Assembly (NCBI GenBank): GCA_049692255.1
Contig: JBAVOR010000007.1
Span: 1 to 20,628, forward strand
Length of the DNA: 20,628 bases
Source: JBAVOR01 sp049692255
Lineage (GTDB): Bacteria > Babelota > Babeliae > Babelales > JACPOV01
Direction: 5' to 3'
Shown here: piece by piece, positions 6,736-15,398 of the stretch
Position numbering within the stretch: the first letter of the stretch is position 1
Layout of the letters: every line of letters begins with the position of its first letter
The notes under the pieces: generated by a model
What the model saw: only the letters and a program-made list of their open reading frames with translations
Told to the model about the DNA's origin: nothing
Database searches by the model: none
Position numbers and translations under genes: made by a program

Positions 6736-7167
6736 ATGAAAAAATTAATAGCAATCGCAACAGTATGTATGACACTTAATGCATGTGCCCCAACATTTAC
6801 GATGCAACAAGATCATATGTCTTTTATGGGGCTTTCTGAAAAAGAATCGAAGCCTGCTTTGTGCTTCGCTTTTTCTGTAGTTGGCTTAGGCTACTATGCA
6901 ATATCTTGTGCAGAAGCTAATGTTGAAAAAAACCAGCGCATCTCTCTTAAAAATAATTATCAAAATAATAGGAATTCTGCTGCTACCGCTCCAGCTGACA
7001 TTGCGAAGAATGCAATATACACAAACGCTTCATCACAGCAAACACCGAAGGTCGAAAAGGCAGAATTATGGATGTCTGAAAGTAAAAGGCGCATGTACGC
7101 GTTTGGTGTGTTAGCAGTCGCAACTGGTAGCTATTGGCTTGGTAAGCGATATGGATATATTTCATGA
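6736..7167 (+). CDS. Hypothetical small exported membrane protein, array gene 3
   Basis: A 143-residue paralogue of the protein at 5801-6229, with near-equal length and the same C-terminal segment (FGVLAVATGSYWLGKRYGYI). The N-terminus is a signal peptide, MKKLIAIATVCMTLNACAPT, followed by TMQQ. The sequence LNAC could serve as a weak lipobox. A second hydrophobic segment (CFAFSVVGLGYYAISCA) lies at about 43-59, followed by an Asn/Ala-rich polar stretch. AAAGGAT precedes the ATG, 12 nt after the previous stop. Its stop overlaps the next start as ATGA, repeating the arrangement of genes 1 and 2. Its first 8 codons are identical to those of gene 2, not gene 1. Confidence 0.75.
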   Translation: MKKLIAIATVCMTLNACAPTFTMQQDHMSFMGLSEKESKPALCFAFSVVGLGYYAISCAEANVEKNQRISLKNNYQNNRNSAATAPADIAKNAIYTNASSQQTPKVEKAELWMSESKRRMYAFGVLAVATGSYWLGKRYGYIS

Positions 7168-7601
7168 ATAGATTTGCAATACTTGTAACGTTCTTAACTG
7201 GGTTTTTTGTAAACTTACCATCAGTTGCAATGGATAATCAGGGATTTATCAATAACTCTTACGATTTAAATAAAAAAGAAATGGTATTGACCGCGATTGC
7301 TGGGATAGCGGGTACACAATTTATGTATTACACGCACAAGTATCTGACTAACTATTGCAATAGAGACGTTATTTTGTACTGCCATATGCAAAGTACTAAG
7401 GAGTTACATATTGATGTGCATTGCAACAAAGACAATATGAACGATCAATTAACTTCTGGAGCGTATTTCAATGAAGAAAAAAATACAATCACTGAGCTAG
7501 CCGACTGTAAAAAAAATATAACCCATGCAAAATGGGGAATGTTCGGATCTGCTGTCGTAGGTCTTGGTTCCTTGTATGGACTCAATAAAATGACGCAGTA
7601 A
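7164..7601 (+). CDS. Hypothetical small exported membrane protein, array gene 4
   Basis: A 145-residue counterpart of array gene 2. A signal peptide (MNRFAILVTFLTGFFVNLPSVA) is followed by MDN. A hydrophobic segment follows at about 40-58 (MVLTAIAGIAGTQFMYYT), then a polar Cys-containing middle (NYCNRDVILYCHM, DVHCNKDN, ADCKKN), then a C-terminal hydrophobic segment (WGMFGSAVVGLGSLYGLNK) ending at MTQ. The start overlaps the previous stop by 4 nt and has no strong Shine-Dalgarno of its own, so it probably depends on coupling. Its stop faces the convergent M16 gene stop 11 nt away, with a small inverted repeat (7597-7602 with 7612-7617) across the junction. Function unknown. Confidence 0.73.
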   Translation: MNRFAILVTFLTGFFVNLPSVAMDNQGFINNSYDLNKKEMVLTAIAGIAGTQFMYYTHKYLTNYCNRDVILYCHMQSTKELHIDVHCNKDNMNDQLTSGAYFNEEKNTITELADCKKNITHAKWGMFGSAVVGLGSLYGLNKMTQ

Positions 7602-7612
7602 GTTACGAATGC

Positions 7613-10291
7613 TTACTCCACTACCCGTCCCGCTTTAATAAAAATCATATGCTCTAAATCAAACACCCGTTTTACCGCACGCCGTACGTCTTCAAGCGTA
7701 ACCGCTTTAATTTCTTGCGCTCTGGTGACAAAAAAGTCATGGGGCAGATCATATGTATCTAGAAGGGTAAAGGTGTTAACGGTGTCCCTTTGTGTGTCGT
7801 AAGCTGCATGCATATCATATAACAATGCTCGTTGTGCTGCTTCTAATTCATCCTGCTTAACCGTATCTGCAACGGTTGCAATCACCTGTTCTATCATAAC
7901 TTTTACTTCTTCTAGCCGTTTATTTGATACGAGTGTTCTTACGTATGCCATACCGGGTTGCTGCGTTGCACCTACTACTCCTGCACCTGATATAGCGTAA
8001 AACGCACCTGTTTGTTCACGCAATTGGAACAATTTTCCGCTGATGCCGTTAGAAAGAATGGTATTGAATAGCGCAAGAGGGACATAGTCATGATCAAAGC
8101 GGTTAACCGAAAGTCCCGCCCAGAGGAGTGCTGTTTGATCACGATTGATGCTAATGATATATTCAGCCTTTGTTATTGGCGTAGCGGGTGGGTATACGAT
8201 CGGTTCTATTGTATCGCCAGACCATGTGCCAAATATTTCTTCAATTACCGTAGGAATATCGTAGTCACTCAAATCACCTACCACTATTACTGTTGCATTG
8301 TGTGGTGTGCTTATTTTGGTGTAAGACTCACGCACTGCTTCAGGTGTTAGTGTATTGAGTAGTTCCGGAGTAAGCAGATGACTAACGCCCCAGGGATGAT
8401 TTTTATAAATAAGCTGGTTAGCCAGCATATTCACTTGCTCCTGTGAGCTATCTACAAAACGTTTATATTGATTCATAGCAAGGAGCGATGCTTTTTTAAA
8501 TGATGCATCAGATAACTCTGCTTGTGTTACCAGTTCATGCAATAAGCGTAATCCAGGCACCAACTCACTCTTAAGCATATGCATGTACAGTGCGTTGTTT
8601 GCAATAGTAAATCCAATTGCACGTTTTTCTAATTCATAGCTCCACGATTGCCCGGGGTGATTCTGTGTGCCCTCAGTAACCATAGTTGCCAACAGTTGAT
8701 ACACGCCCCGCTGCTCATGCGGTTCATGTTCAACCTTAATGCCAGGCAGGCCGAGACGCACTGTTATTTTACTAATGGTAGGGTTGTGGTAATAGAGTAT
8801 GCGTAACCCGTTAGGGAGTGTGTATTGCAGTGGCTTAATGCAGCGAATGGCGTCGCGTATTTGTGCATTAAATACATGAGCTGCACGTGGTTCTTCAACT
8901 GCCGATTCGCGCATGTGTGCTGTTAGAATCGTCGCATCTTTATCATCATACTCTAGTTGTGCATCTTGCCAACGCTGCGTGTCAATTTCTGGTAATGGCA
9001 ACAGAGTTACCGTGTGTGTGCGGGTGGTGCTGTAATAATCGTATAGTAATTGTTGTATGTCTGCTTTAAGAGTATCTAAGTCGGTAGGAAACTGCAGTTC
9101 TAAGCAGCGTTCATCACGAAGAGCGGTGTACTGGTATCCTAACGCATATGCTTGTCCAGCAACTGATTCTAAAAATGTTTGATATGCGGATTCAACCTGT
9201 TTAATGCCACGCTCCAGCTCTTCCTGTGTAGGACCTTCCGTGGCTATTTTTTGGAGCTCCTCGTGAATCAATGTATTAATGGTTGCAATAGATTCTTGTT
9301 GGCAGGGCTCGTAGGTAATCATACAAATGTCTGTATCAAACAGTTCCCAATTTCCTGCATTAATAGAAGTGGCTAATTGTAGCTCAGTCACTATTTTTTT
9401 ATATAAACGAGAATGCCTGCCATTACCCAGTGCGCACATCAACAGATCGGTAGCCCATTGGTTACTTTTTTTGAGTCCGGGTATGGTAAAAGCCATGCCC
9501 ACCACTGCACGATTAACTGGCCTATAGATGGTTGCAGAGCGTGCAACGCATTGTTCTTGTAAAGTATATTCGTGCATCTCTTTTTGATGACCAGCAGCAA
9601 TGGCGCCAAAACAATGTTGCACCTGCGCATATGCTTCATCAGGGTCGATGTCACCCGCAATAACTACTGTTGCATTATTGGGCGCATAGTATTGATCATA
9701 AAATTTCTTGAGTGTGCGCGAAGAGGCGTTGTACAGATCTTGTTGATAGCCAATGGTAGGGTATTGATACGGATGGCCTTGGAACGCTAAGCGCATCAGT
9801 TCAAGTGAAAGCATGCGTGTGTACTGATCATTATTCATGCGCAGTTCTTGAATAACCGCTTTTAATTCAGAGTTGAGCATGTCATCTTTAAGGGTGCAAT
9901 TGCGCATGCAATCGGCCAACAAAGGGAGCACTTGATGCCAATTATCTACAGGCACGAGATAGTAGTAATGGGTCCAATCGTATGACGTTGCCGCATTACA
10001 TGCAGCGCCCAGCTTTTGCGTGATAACCGGAATATCTGTTTCAGATAACATATGCGTTCCTTTAAACGTCATATGTTCAAGCAGATGCGCAAATCCTCGT
10101 TCACTTTCGTGCTCGTCTTTAGAACCTACGTTGTACCACACATCAACTGCTACTTGTGATACCCCATGAACCCGGCGTACGAGAAGCGTGAGGCCGTTAT
10201 CTAACAAGTATTTATGGGTAGTCGGTTTGTCCGCAACAATAGTAATGCATATGCTCATGCACATGCTTAAGAACATTACTCTCAACTTCAT
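7613..10291 (-). CDS. M16-family zinc metallopeptidase with signal peptide
   Basis: An 892-residue protein with two M16 halves. The N-terminal half has the inverted zinc motif HLLEH (H69, E72, H73) in RGFAHLLEHMTFKGT, and the third ligand E149 in AVIQEL, exactly 76 residues after the second His. The C-terminal half (from about residue 490) lacks HxxEH but keeps the R..GAFYAI segment of substrate-binding M16 domains. A signal peptide (LRVMFLSMCMSICITIVA) suggests the periplasm. M16 enzymes degrade peptides in a closed chamber. I choose the ATG at 10291, which begins the signal peptide; the frame is open to a TTG at 10363, 8 nt after the upstream paralogue's stop. It is second in an operon with 10372-13011. 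Confidence 0.9.
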   Translation of the reverse strand: MKLRVMFLSMCMSICITIVADKPTTHKYLLDNGLTLLVRRVHGVSQVAVDVWYNVGSKDEHESERGFAHLLEHMTFKGTHMLSETDIPVITQKLGAACNAATSYDWTHYYYLVPVDNWHQVLPLLADCMRNCTLKDDMLNSELKAVIQELRMNNDQYTRMLSLELMRLAFQGHPYQYPTIGYQQDLYNASSRTLKKFYDQYYAPNNATVVIAGDIDPDEAYAQVQHCFGAIAAGHQKEMHEYTLQEQCVARSATIYRPVNRAVVGMAFTIPGLKKSNQWATDLLMCALGNGRHSRLYKKIVTELQLATSINAGNWELFDTDICMITYEPCQQESIATINTLIHEELQKIATEGPTQEELERGIKQVESAYQTFLESVAGQAYALGYQYTALRDERCLELQFPTDLDTLKADIQQLLYDYYSTTRTHTVTLLPLPEIDTQRWQDAQLEYDDKDATILTAHMRESAVEEPRAAHVFNAQIRDAIRCIKPLQYTLPNGLRILYYHNPTISKITVRLGLPGIKVEHEPHEQRGVYQLLATMVTEGTQNHPGQSWSYELEKRAIGFTIANNALYMHMLKSELVPGLRLLHELVTQAELSDASFKKASLLAMNQYKRFVDSSQEQVNMLANQLIYKNHPWGVSHLLTPELLNTLTPEAVRESYTKISTPHNATVIVVGDLSDYDIPTVIEEIFGTWSGDTIEPIVYPPATPITKAEYIISINRDQTALLWAGLSVNRFDHDYVPLALFNTILSNGISGKLFQLREQTGAFYAISGAGVVGATQQPGMAYVRTLVSNKRLEEVKVMIEQVIATVADTVKQDELEAAQRALLYDMHAAYDTQRDTVNTFTLLDTYDLPHDFFVTRAQEIKAVTLEDVRRAVKRVFDLEHMIFIKAGRVVE

Positions 10292-10306
10292 TATTATCTT
10301 TCTAGT

Positions 10307-10347
10307 GCGCTCATCCCGAGTGATTGCAAAGCAATCGTATCGAGCGC
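10307..10347 (-). repeat. Nested inverted repeat between the two M16 genes
   Basis: An outer arm pair (GCGCTC 10307-10312 with GAGCGC 10342-10347) encloses an inner pair (GATTGC 10322-10327 with GCAATC 10331-10336, 3-nt loop). All arms match perfectly. No T-run follows in the direction of transcription, so it is not a normal terminator. It lies between the upstream gene's stop and the proposed start at 10291, so it may be an mRNA stability or processing element. Confidence 0.6.
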
Positions 10348-10371
10348 TAGTTATATCGCTCAAGTTAAATT

Positions 10372-13011
10372 TTAAACTCTACCAATTCGGATTTTAACCA
10401 ATGAATTCATATTGATCAAGCGACGGACTGCAGCAAGCACCTGATCGCGTGTTATCGCATTAATCACCGAGGCGCGTGTGTCAAAATAATCTTCAGGCAA
10501 TCCAAAACGATCAAGGTACAAGAATGTTGACCCCATTTTTTGATTCGACGAAAAATTATCTACCATGCTATTAATAAGTGCCTGTTTTGCTTGTTGCAAT
10601 TCATACTCTTCTAAGCGATCTGCCGCATGTGCTAACGCGTTCATGAGTGCTAATTGTGCTTCTTGCACGCGGTCCATAGATACGAGCGTTTTAATAAATA
10701 CCATGCCGGGTTGTTCGTCAGCATGATATAGCAGTGAACCGCTTACCGTATAAAAAAGACCAGAACGTTCACGTAGTTCAAATAAACGAGAACTCATTGA
10801 ACCGAGTACGCCACCGGCAAATATCTGATCAAAGATCAGCAATGCATCGAAGTCTGGGTTAGTGCGTGCAATAGATGGTTGCGCAAAGCCCAGAACCACT
10901 TGATCACGATTAATACGGTGCGTAACATCATGCGTTGATATGGGTTGTAACGGAGGGAAGATCATTGGCTGCACTGGCTCCATTGCCAAATCTCCCAATT
11001 GTTCTTCAACCAGTCGTAATACATCATATTTTTGTATGTCCCCCACGATTGCCATACGAGCTCCGTTGAGTGACATATATTTTTGATACGCTTGTTGTAC
11101 ATCAGCTGCGGTAATACGAGCAATCGATTCAGGAGTGCCTAACATAGATTTGCTGTATGGATGTCCTTTATAAATAGCATCAGATGCAAAATCAGAAACA
11201 AATGAAGTTGGCTCATCCCAATATTCTTTCAAGTCGGCCATCATTTGCCCGCGTACCTTTTCTATCGCTTCTGGTTCCAATGTTGCGTTGATTACCAACT
11301 CACGCACAAAAGAAAGCCCTTCTTTTAAGTCGGCGCTGAGCATGCTCATGCTGATATGGCCGGGTATAATACGCAACCCCATACCGCGCGATTCGATAGC
11401 ATCGGCTAGCTGAGTACCCGTATAGTTTTTAGTACCTTCAATAATCGTGTTGGCTAACAGAAGACCCAGCCCTTGGAGCGGCTCAGGGTCGTAATATCCT
11501 TTGGTGGGCAATGAAATGAGGAGTTCTATTTTGTCCACATTACTGTTGTGGTAAGACAGTAGAGTGATATTATTCTTGAGTATATTTTTTTGTGCGCGTG
11601 CAAATGTAAATGGTTCCGGTTGCTGTACTGAAACGGTATCAACGTATACTCCGGGTTCTACCGCCTCTTCTCGTTTAACGGCACTTAACACCCGTGCATC
11701 ATCTTGGTCAGAGCGCTGCTGTACGAGCTGCCAATAATCTTTGTCATGCTCATCTAACGGTTTTATATAGCCGCTGTGCATCAATGAACTTCTAAAATAA
11801 TGGTGCAACAGTTGTTGAATTTCGGTACGAGTTTGATGTTCGCTGTTGTTTAAATAGTTGAACAGATACTGTTCATCAAGCGTAGCCAAATATGATTGCC
11901 CGATCACATACGCTTGCTTTTGATTGCTTTCAAGCAAATTTAAATACGTTGCTTGTGTTTGTTTGCTCGCTCGAGACAACTGTTCAGGCGATATGCCCTC
12001 TTTTTTGAGACGTTCGATTTCTCGATTAATGAGATCGATAATCTGCTGGGCTTCGACATGTTCTTTTGGTTCACAATAGATAAAGAATATACTGCTATCA
12101 AACATATCGTAACAGAACGCTTCTAAATCATTTGCTAATTGTAGCTCATCAACAATGAGATGATAGAGAATGGAACTTTTCCCTTGCCCCAAGATCCAGG
12201 TGAGCATATCGCAAAAATAATCTTTTTTTGCATGGGTGCCTGGTATTACCCAACCAACTAAAAACTTTTCTTGTTGCACGTCGCGAAAGATAGTCACGCT
12301 TTTTTGTGCGATATCTATGCCCAAAGGATGGGTTGCTTTGGTGTAATGTGGCGCTGCGCTTATGGCACCAAAATAATGGGCTGCTTGAGTAAATACCGTA
12401 TCTGGCTCTACTGCCCCCACTACTACGAGCGTGGCATTATTGGGCACGTAATGTTTCTTATAAAACGCATGTAAATTCTGTGAGTTCACGCTCCATAAAT
12501 CTTGTTTAAACCCGATGATAGGGTAATGGTACGGGTGATCGCTAAACACGGCGCTAAACAGCTGTTCAATTAATGTAGAACTATAATCATCACGGTACAT
12601 TTTGAGTTCTTGAATTACTGCCTTCATTTCAGAGTTCAACAGCGGTTGTTTGAAGGTGCAATTTTGCATGCAATCGGCCATTAAATCAAGTGCATGGACC
12701 CAATGTTGTGCAGGAAAATCGAACAGATATCCGGTGTAATCATACGAAGTAAAAGCGTTGCAGTAACCAGATAATTTATGCGTGATCATATTAATATCAG
12801 ATTCAGATAACCGCTTGGTGCCTTTAAAAATCATATGTTCAATTAAGTGAGCTATCCCTTTTTCTCCACTTATTTCATCTTTGGAGCCTACCCCATACCA
12901 CAGTTGCGTGGACACTTTAGGAATCATAGCGTTAGGGCGCACGAGTACCGTTAATCCGTTATCGAGCACTGTTTTGTATACTTTTTTTTCTTTAAATGCG
13001 CCACCGGCCAT
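10372..13011 (-). CDS. M16-family zinc metallopeptidase, paralogue without visible signal peptide
   Basis: An 879-residue tandem paralogue of the next gene. The zinc motif HLIEH (H55, E58, H59) lies in KGIAHLIEHMIFKGT. The third ligand is E135 in AVIQEL, again 76 residues after the second His. The C-terminal half is an inactive M16 domain with RERSGLFYTVSG. Unlike its partner it starts MAGGAFKEKKVYKTVLDNGL with no hydrophobic signal, so it may be cytoplasmic or use another export route. The ATG at 13011 is well supported by AAGGAG at 7-nt spacing. Both copies appear catalytically complete, which differs from bacterial M16 pairs where one subunit has lost zinc binding. Eight consecutive A bases occur in codons 8-11. 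Confidence 0.92.
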   Translation of the reverse strand: MAGGAFKEKKVYKTVLDNGLTVLVRPNAMIPKVSTQLWYGVGSKDEISGEKGIAHLIEHMIFKGTKRLSESDINMITHKLSGYCNAFTSYDYTGYLFDFPAQHWVHALDLMADCMQNCTFKQPLLNSEMKAVIQELKMYRDDYSSTLIEQLFSAVFSDHPYHYPIIGFKQDLWSVNSQNLHAFYKKHYVPNNATLVVVGAVEPDTVFTQAAHYFGAISAAPHYTKATHPLGIDIAQKSVTIFRDVQQEKFLVGWVIPGTHAKKDYFCDMLTWILGQGKSSILYHLIVDELQLANDLEAFCYDMFDSSIFFIYCEPKEHVEAQQIIDLINREIERLKKEGISPEQLSRASKQTQATYLNLLESNQKQAYVIGQSYLATLDEQYLFNYLNNSEHQTRTEIQQLLHHYFRSSLMHSGYIKPLDEHDKDYWQLVQQRSDQDDARVLSAVKREEAVEPGVYVDTVSVQQPEPFTFARAQKNILKNNITLLSYHNSNVDKIELLISLPTKGYYDPEPLQGLGLLLANTIIEGTKNYTGTQLADAIESRGMGLRIIPGHISMSMLSADLKEGLSFVRELVINATLEPEAIEKVRGQMMADLKEYWDEPTSFVSDFASDAIYKGHPYSKSMLGTPESIARITAADVQQAYQKYMSLNGARMAIVGDIQKYDVLRLVEEQLGDLAMEPVQPMIFPPLQPISTHDVTHRINRDQVVLGFAQPSIARTNPDFDALLIFDQIFAGGVLGSMSSRLFELRERSGLFYTVSGSLLYHADEQPGMVFIKTLVSMDRVQEAQLALMNALAHAADRLEEYELQQAKQALINSMVDNFSSNQKMGSTFLYLDRFGLPEDYFDTRASVINAITRDQVLAAVRRLINMNSLVKIRIGRV

Positions 13012-13103
13012 TGATAAGCTCCTTAATAAAAAATTTATGAATTACAGTGCTATCTCATCTACAAAAGGTAACGAGGCTAACTGTGTAAAAAAACTGATAA
13101 GTA

Positions 13104-13131
13104 TTGAATAACGACATAGGCACACTATACT
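13104..13131 (+). promoter_or_regulatory. Candidate ybeY promoter
   Basis: TTGAAT (13104-13109) and TATACT (13126-13131) are separated by 16 nt, with the start codon 43 nt further on. A second TATACT lies at 13158-13163. The region 13012-13174 is the divergent intergenic space between ybeY and the M16 operon; no clear promoter for the latter was found. Confidence 0.5.
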
Positions 13132-13174
13132 TTATAATTGGGTACTCATATTTAAAGTATACTAGGAAAATTGC

Positions 13175-13627
13175 ATGATCACCATCAAAAATACCCAGCG
13201 CTCCCATGTGCTTAACATTCCCCAGATCAGACGGACCCTTTCGGCTATATTGACTACTCTTGATTATGCCGATTTTGATATAGGGGTTTGGTTTACTACA
13301 GACCGTACTATTCGCTACTATAACCGCACGTATCGCTCTAAAGATAAACCAACCGATATTTTGTCGTTCCCTTTTTACCCTGAACTAAAAGCGGGCAAAC
13401 GCATTACTGCAACAGATGAGGAAGAAAAAAACTTAGGGGATCTTATTATTAGTGTTGCCTATGTAACACGGGCTGCTGAAAAACTGAATGTCAACTTCGA
13501 CAGTCATCTAACCATGCTTTTAGTACACGGTATCTGCCATCTGCTTGGCTACGACCATGAAAAAGATACCGATTATCGTGTCATGCGACGCAAAGAAGAA
13601 GCGATCCTCCGTTCACTCAAAAAATGA
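13175..13627 (+). CDS. ybeY: Endoribonuclease YbeY (rRNA maturation)
   Basis: This 150-residue protein carries the family's metal-binding motif VHGICHLLGYDH (H118, H122, H128). It also has the conserved NRTYRSKDKPTDILSFPF region (residues 50-67) and NLGDLIIS (87-94). YbeY is a zinc-dependent RNase that acts in 16S rRNA 3'-end maturation and ribosome quality control. Length is normal. AGGAAA lies about 6 nt before the ATG. It is followed by a separately promoted outer-membrane protein gene, so it is probably monocistronic. Confidence 0.96.
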   Translation: MITIKNTQRSHVLNIPQIRRTLSAILTTLDYADFDIGVWFTTDRTIRYYNRTYRSKDKPTDILSFPFYPELKAGKRITATDEEEKNLGDLIISVAYVTRAAEKLNVNFDSHLTMLLVHGICHLLGYDHEKDTDYRVMRRKEEAILRSLKK

Positions 13628-13635
13628 ATGAACTG

Positions 13636-13686
13636 TTGACTTCGTTTATATAAAACGAGTACGGTAATTTTCAGGTATATCTGAAA
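13636..13686 (+). promoter_or_regulatory. Candidate promoter and inverted repeat before the beta-barrel gene
   Basis: TTGACT (13636-13641) and TACGGT (13660-13665) are 18 nt apart; the -10 is weak. Just downstream, TTTCAG (13669-13674) and CTGAAA (13681-13686) form a perfect inverted repeat with a 6-nt spacer, which could be a leader hairpin or an operator. Confidence 0.35.
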
Positions 13687-13710
13687 TGTAAAAAAAGGGA
13701 GATAAATACG

Positions 13711-14304
13711 ATGCATATCAAACACATGTGTGCATTCAGTCTGTTGACAGCATTAGCGACTGCCAGCGGTGTGTCTGCTCATACGCCGTACAATCAAGAA
13801 CATAGAAGTAGTTTGAAGGTGCGTTCTGGAGCATTTTTCCATACACCACAAAAATTCAGAAAAATATATGGCGTTGCTGGTGGCTGTGTAGAAGTTGAAG
13901 GTGCTTACGCAACGCATGCGAATTTTGAAGCCTTTGGTAACCTTGATTATTTTATTAGACAAAAAGGTCATTCAGTAGGGCTCAAAAATCCAACCGATGT
14001 ACAATCATTTAATTTTAGCTTTGGGGTAAAAGTCCCATACGAAGTATCCCGTCACATAGAACTGTATCTGGGTGTTGGGCCATCAGTTGGTGGCATTTGG
14101 ATAAAGAATGATTCGATTTGTGGTATAGAAAAAGTATCACAGGCTATTATTGGTGGTGTATTTAAATCAGGTATCTATTGTAATATCGACAGCCGTTGGT
14201 TTGTTGATTTCTTCGGTGATTATCTGTATCAACCAACCAAATTCTCTACATTTGCTGATGTCGGTGGATTCAGATTAGGTGCCGGCTTCGGGGGACGATT
14301 CTAA
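13711..14304 (+). CDS. Small outer-membrane beta-barrel protein
   Basis: A 197-residue protein with a signal peptide (about 1-23, ending ASGVSA before HTPYNQ). Alternating hydrophobic/polar strands follow, rich in Gly and aromatics: SLKVRSGAFFHT, FNFSFGVKVPYEV, IELYLGVGPSVGG, RWFVDFFGDYLYQ, GFRLGAGFGGRF. It ends in Phe preceded by a beta strand, the classic BAM-recognised C-terminal signature. Size and pattern suit an eight-stranded barrel of the OmpA/OmpW type, though no specific family motif is seen. GGGAG lies 9 nt before the ATG. A strong terminator follows. Predicted location is the outer membrane, which implies a diderm cell. Confidence 0.75.
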   Translation: MHIKHMCAFSLLTALATASGVSAHTPYNQEHRSSLKVRSGAFFHTPQKFRKIYGVAGGCVEVEGAYATHANFEAFGNLDYFIRQKGHSVGLKNPTDVQSFNFSFGVKVPYEVSRHIELYLGVGPSVGGIWIKNDSICGIEKVSQAIIGGVFKSGIYCNIDSRWFVDFFGDYLYQPTKFSTFADVGGFRLGAGFGGRF

Positions 14305-14328
14305 AACAGATACGTTTTTTTGTAATAA

Positions 14329-14370
14329 AAAGAGCACAAAAGACAGAATCTTTTGTGCTCTTTCGTATTT
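14329..14370. terminator. Strong, probably bidirectional intrinsic terminator
   Basis: A perfect 15-bp stem (14329-14343 with 14349-14363) with a 5-nt loop is followed by CGTATTTTT on the + strand. On the - strand it is followed by a T-rich run from the AATAAAA sequence. It ends the beta-barrel gene transcript. Confidence 0.88.
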
Positions 14371-14479
14371 TTGGGCCTGCTTTCTTTCGCGTGCACAGTG
14401 CTCAAAAGATCGCGAGAGGCATACGCTCAATAAGACATGCAAAAAGTAGAGAATTTGCTACAGTGAATGTGAGTGATTA

Positions 14480-14509
14480 TTGCAAAAGCATCTGGTATTT
14501 TTATATGAT
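14480..14509 (+). promoter_or_regulatory. Candidate promoter for the 14573 gene
   Basis: TTGCAA (14480-14485) and TATGAT (14504-14509) are 18 nt apart, 63 nt before the start codon. This is the only signal I see in the gene-free stretch between the terminator and 14573. Confidence 0.45.
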
Positions 14510-14572
14510 CAGAAGTAACAAAATGAGAGGTATCAAGAGTTCGTTCTGTAGACTTAAAGGGGGAGGTTGCTC

Positions 14573-15394
14573 ATGAACAAGCGGATCGGTATTAATGCAT
14601 TTATTGCGGCATGCATAGCGCAAGGAATGGTCAGCGCGCAAGAAGTCACATCGTTAAATCTACCAGCAGCGCCAACAGCAGTAAATGTTTCTTTTGTTAA
14701 CAGTCCTTCTTATCCAGCGAACATACAAGTAGGCAATGCCTATAGCGCCCCGTATATGAACAGTGCCATTCAGCACGATATTAATGTTGCTGTTGCAGCG
14801 CTGACTAAAATGAATGTGCAAACCGGTGCTGCTGTTGTATCGTCTATGCTGAGCACAAGCAAACAGACCATTAAGGAAAAAGCGCAGCTCAGCGCCTCTG
14901 CGTTAACGCGGCTCAAAATAGGCATGTTTAATAATAAGTGGAAAACTATCTGCGCGACTATGGGCACAGTATATCTTTCTTGTTTATCTGTTCTGTTATG
15001 GCATAACTTTACCATGACACGCACATGCTATTGGGGTATGTGGAAAAAGGAAGTGCCTTTAGAGGTGTTACTGATATCTGACCACGATGCAATGGCACAA
15101 GAGTTGATTACCGCTATTCATATGCGGTATCACAAAAACGATGAACCAACTAATTTTTTAACGCCGTTACGCCGATTTATGGATGACATTGAACGAGAAA
15201 TGGCATTTTTAAATCGGTATATTCACCTATGGGAATGGACGCAGACGATGCGGATTTCTCGCTTATTTCCTAATCAAACCAATGGGGTAACCCGTGCACG
15301 AGAAACGTTAAAGCGAGTACAGGTGCTTGCGGAGATATTTAAACGCTGGTGCGCGAGCTATACGTTACAAATACATGGAGTAGGGCAGGGTTAG
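14573..15394 (+). CDS. Hypothetical exported/membrane protein
   Basis: A 273-residue protein of no recognised family. A signal peptide (MNKRIGINAFIAACIAQGMVSA) is followed by QEV. An Ala/Ser/Asn-rich low-charge region spans about 25-110 (LPAAPTAVNVSFVNSPSYP). One transmembrane segment lies at about 126-147 (TICATMGTVYLSCLSVLLWH). The C-terminal part is about 120 residues, strongly helical and basic (FMDDIEREMAFLNRYIHLWEW, RARETLKRVQVLAEIFKRW). The layout suggests an N-terminal domain outside the inner membrane and a cytoplasmic helical domain. ATG 14573 is preferred to TTG 14567 because a GGGGGAGG Shine-Dalgarno ends 6 nt before it. The stop lies 4 nt from the convergent herA stop. Function unknown. 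Confidence 0.75.
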   Translation: MNKRIGINAFIAACIAQGMVSAQEVTSLNLPAAPTAVNVSFVNSPSYPANIQVGNAYSAPYMNSAIQHDINVAVAALTKMNVQTGAAVVSSMLSTSKQTIKEKAQLSASALTRLKIGMFNNKWKTICATMGTVYLSCLSVLLWHNFTMTRTCYWGMWKKEVPLEVLLISDHDAMAQELITAIHMRYHKNDEPTNFLTPLRRFMDDIEREMAFLNRYIHLWEWTQTMRISRLFPNQTNGVTRARETLKRVQVLAEIFKRWCASYTLQIHGVGQG

Positions 15395-15398
15395 CAAA

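Noticed and set aside
7597..7617. Inverted repeat between the convergent 7164-7601 and 7613-10291 gene ends
   Set aside because: The stem is only 6 bp with no T-run in either direction, so it is too weak to call a terminator.
14355..14576. 73-codon plus-strand open frame after the beta-barrel gene
   Set aside because: It begins inside the strong terminator stem, has no Shine-Dalgarno and no recognisable protein features. It covers the candidate promoter of the next gene.
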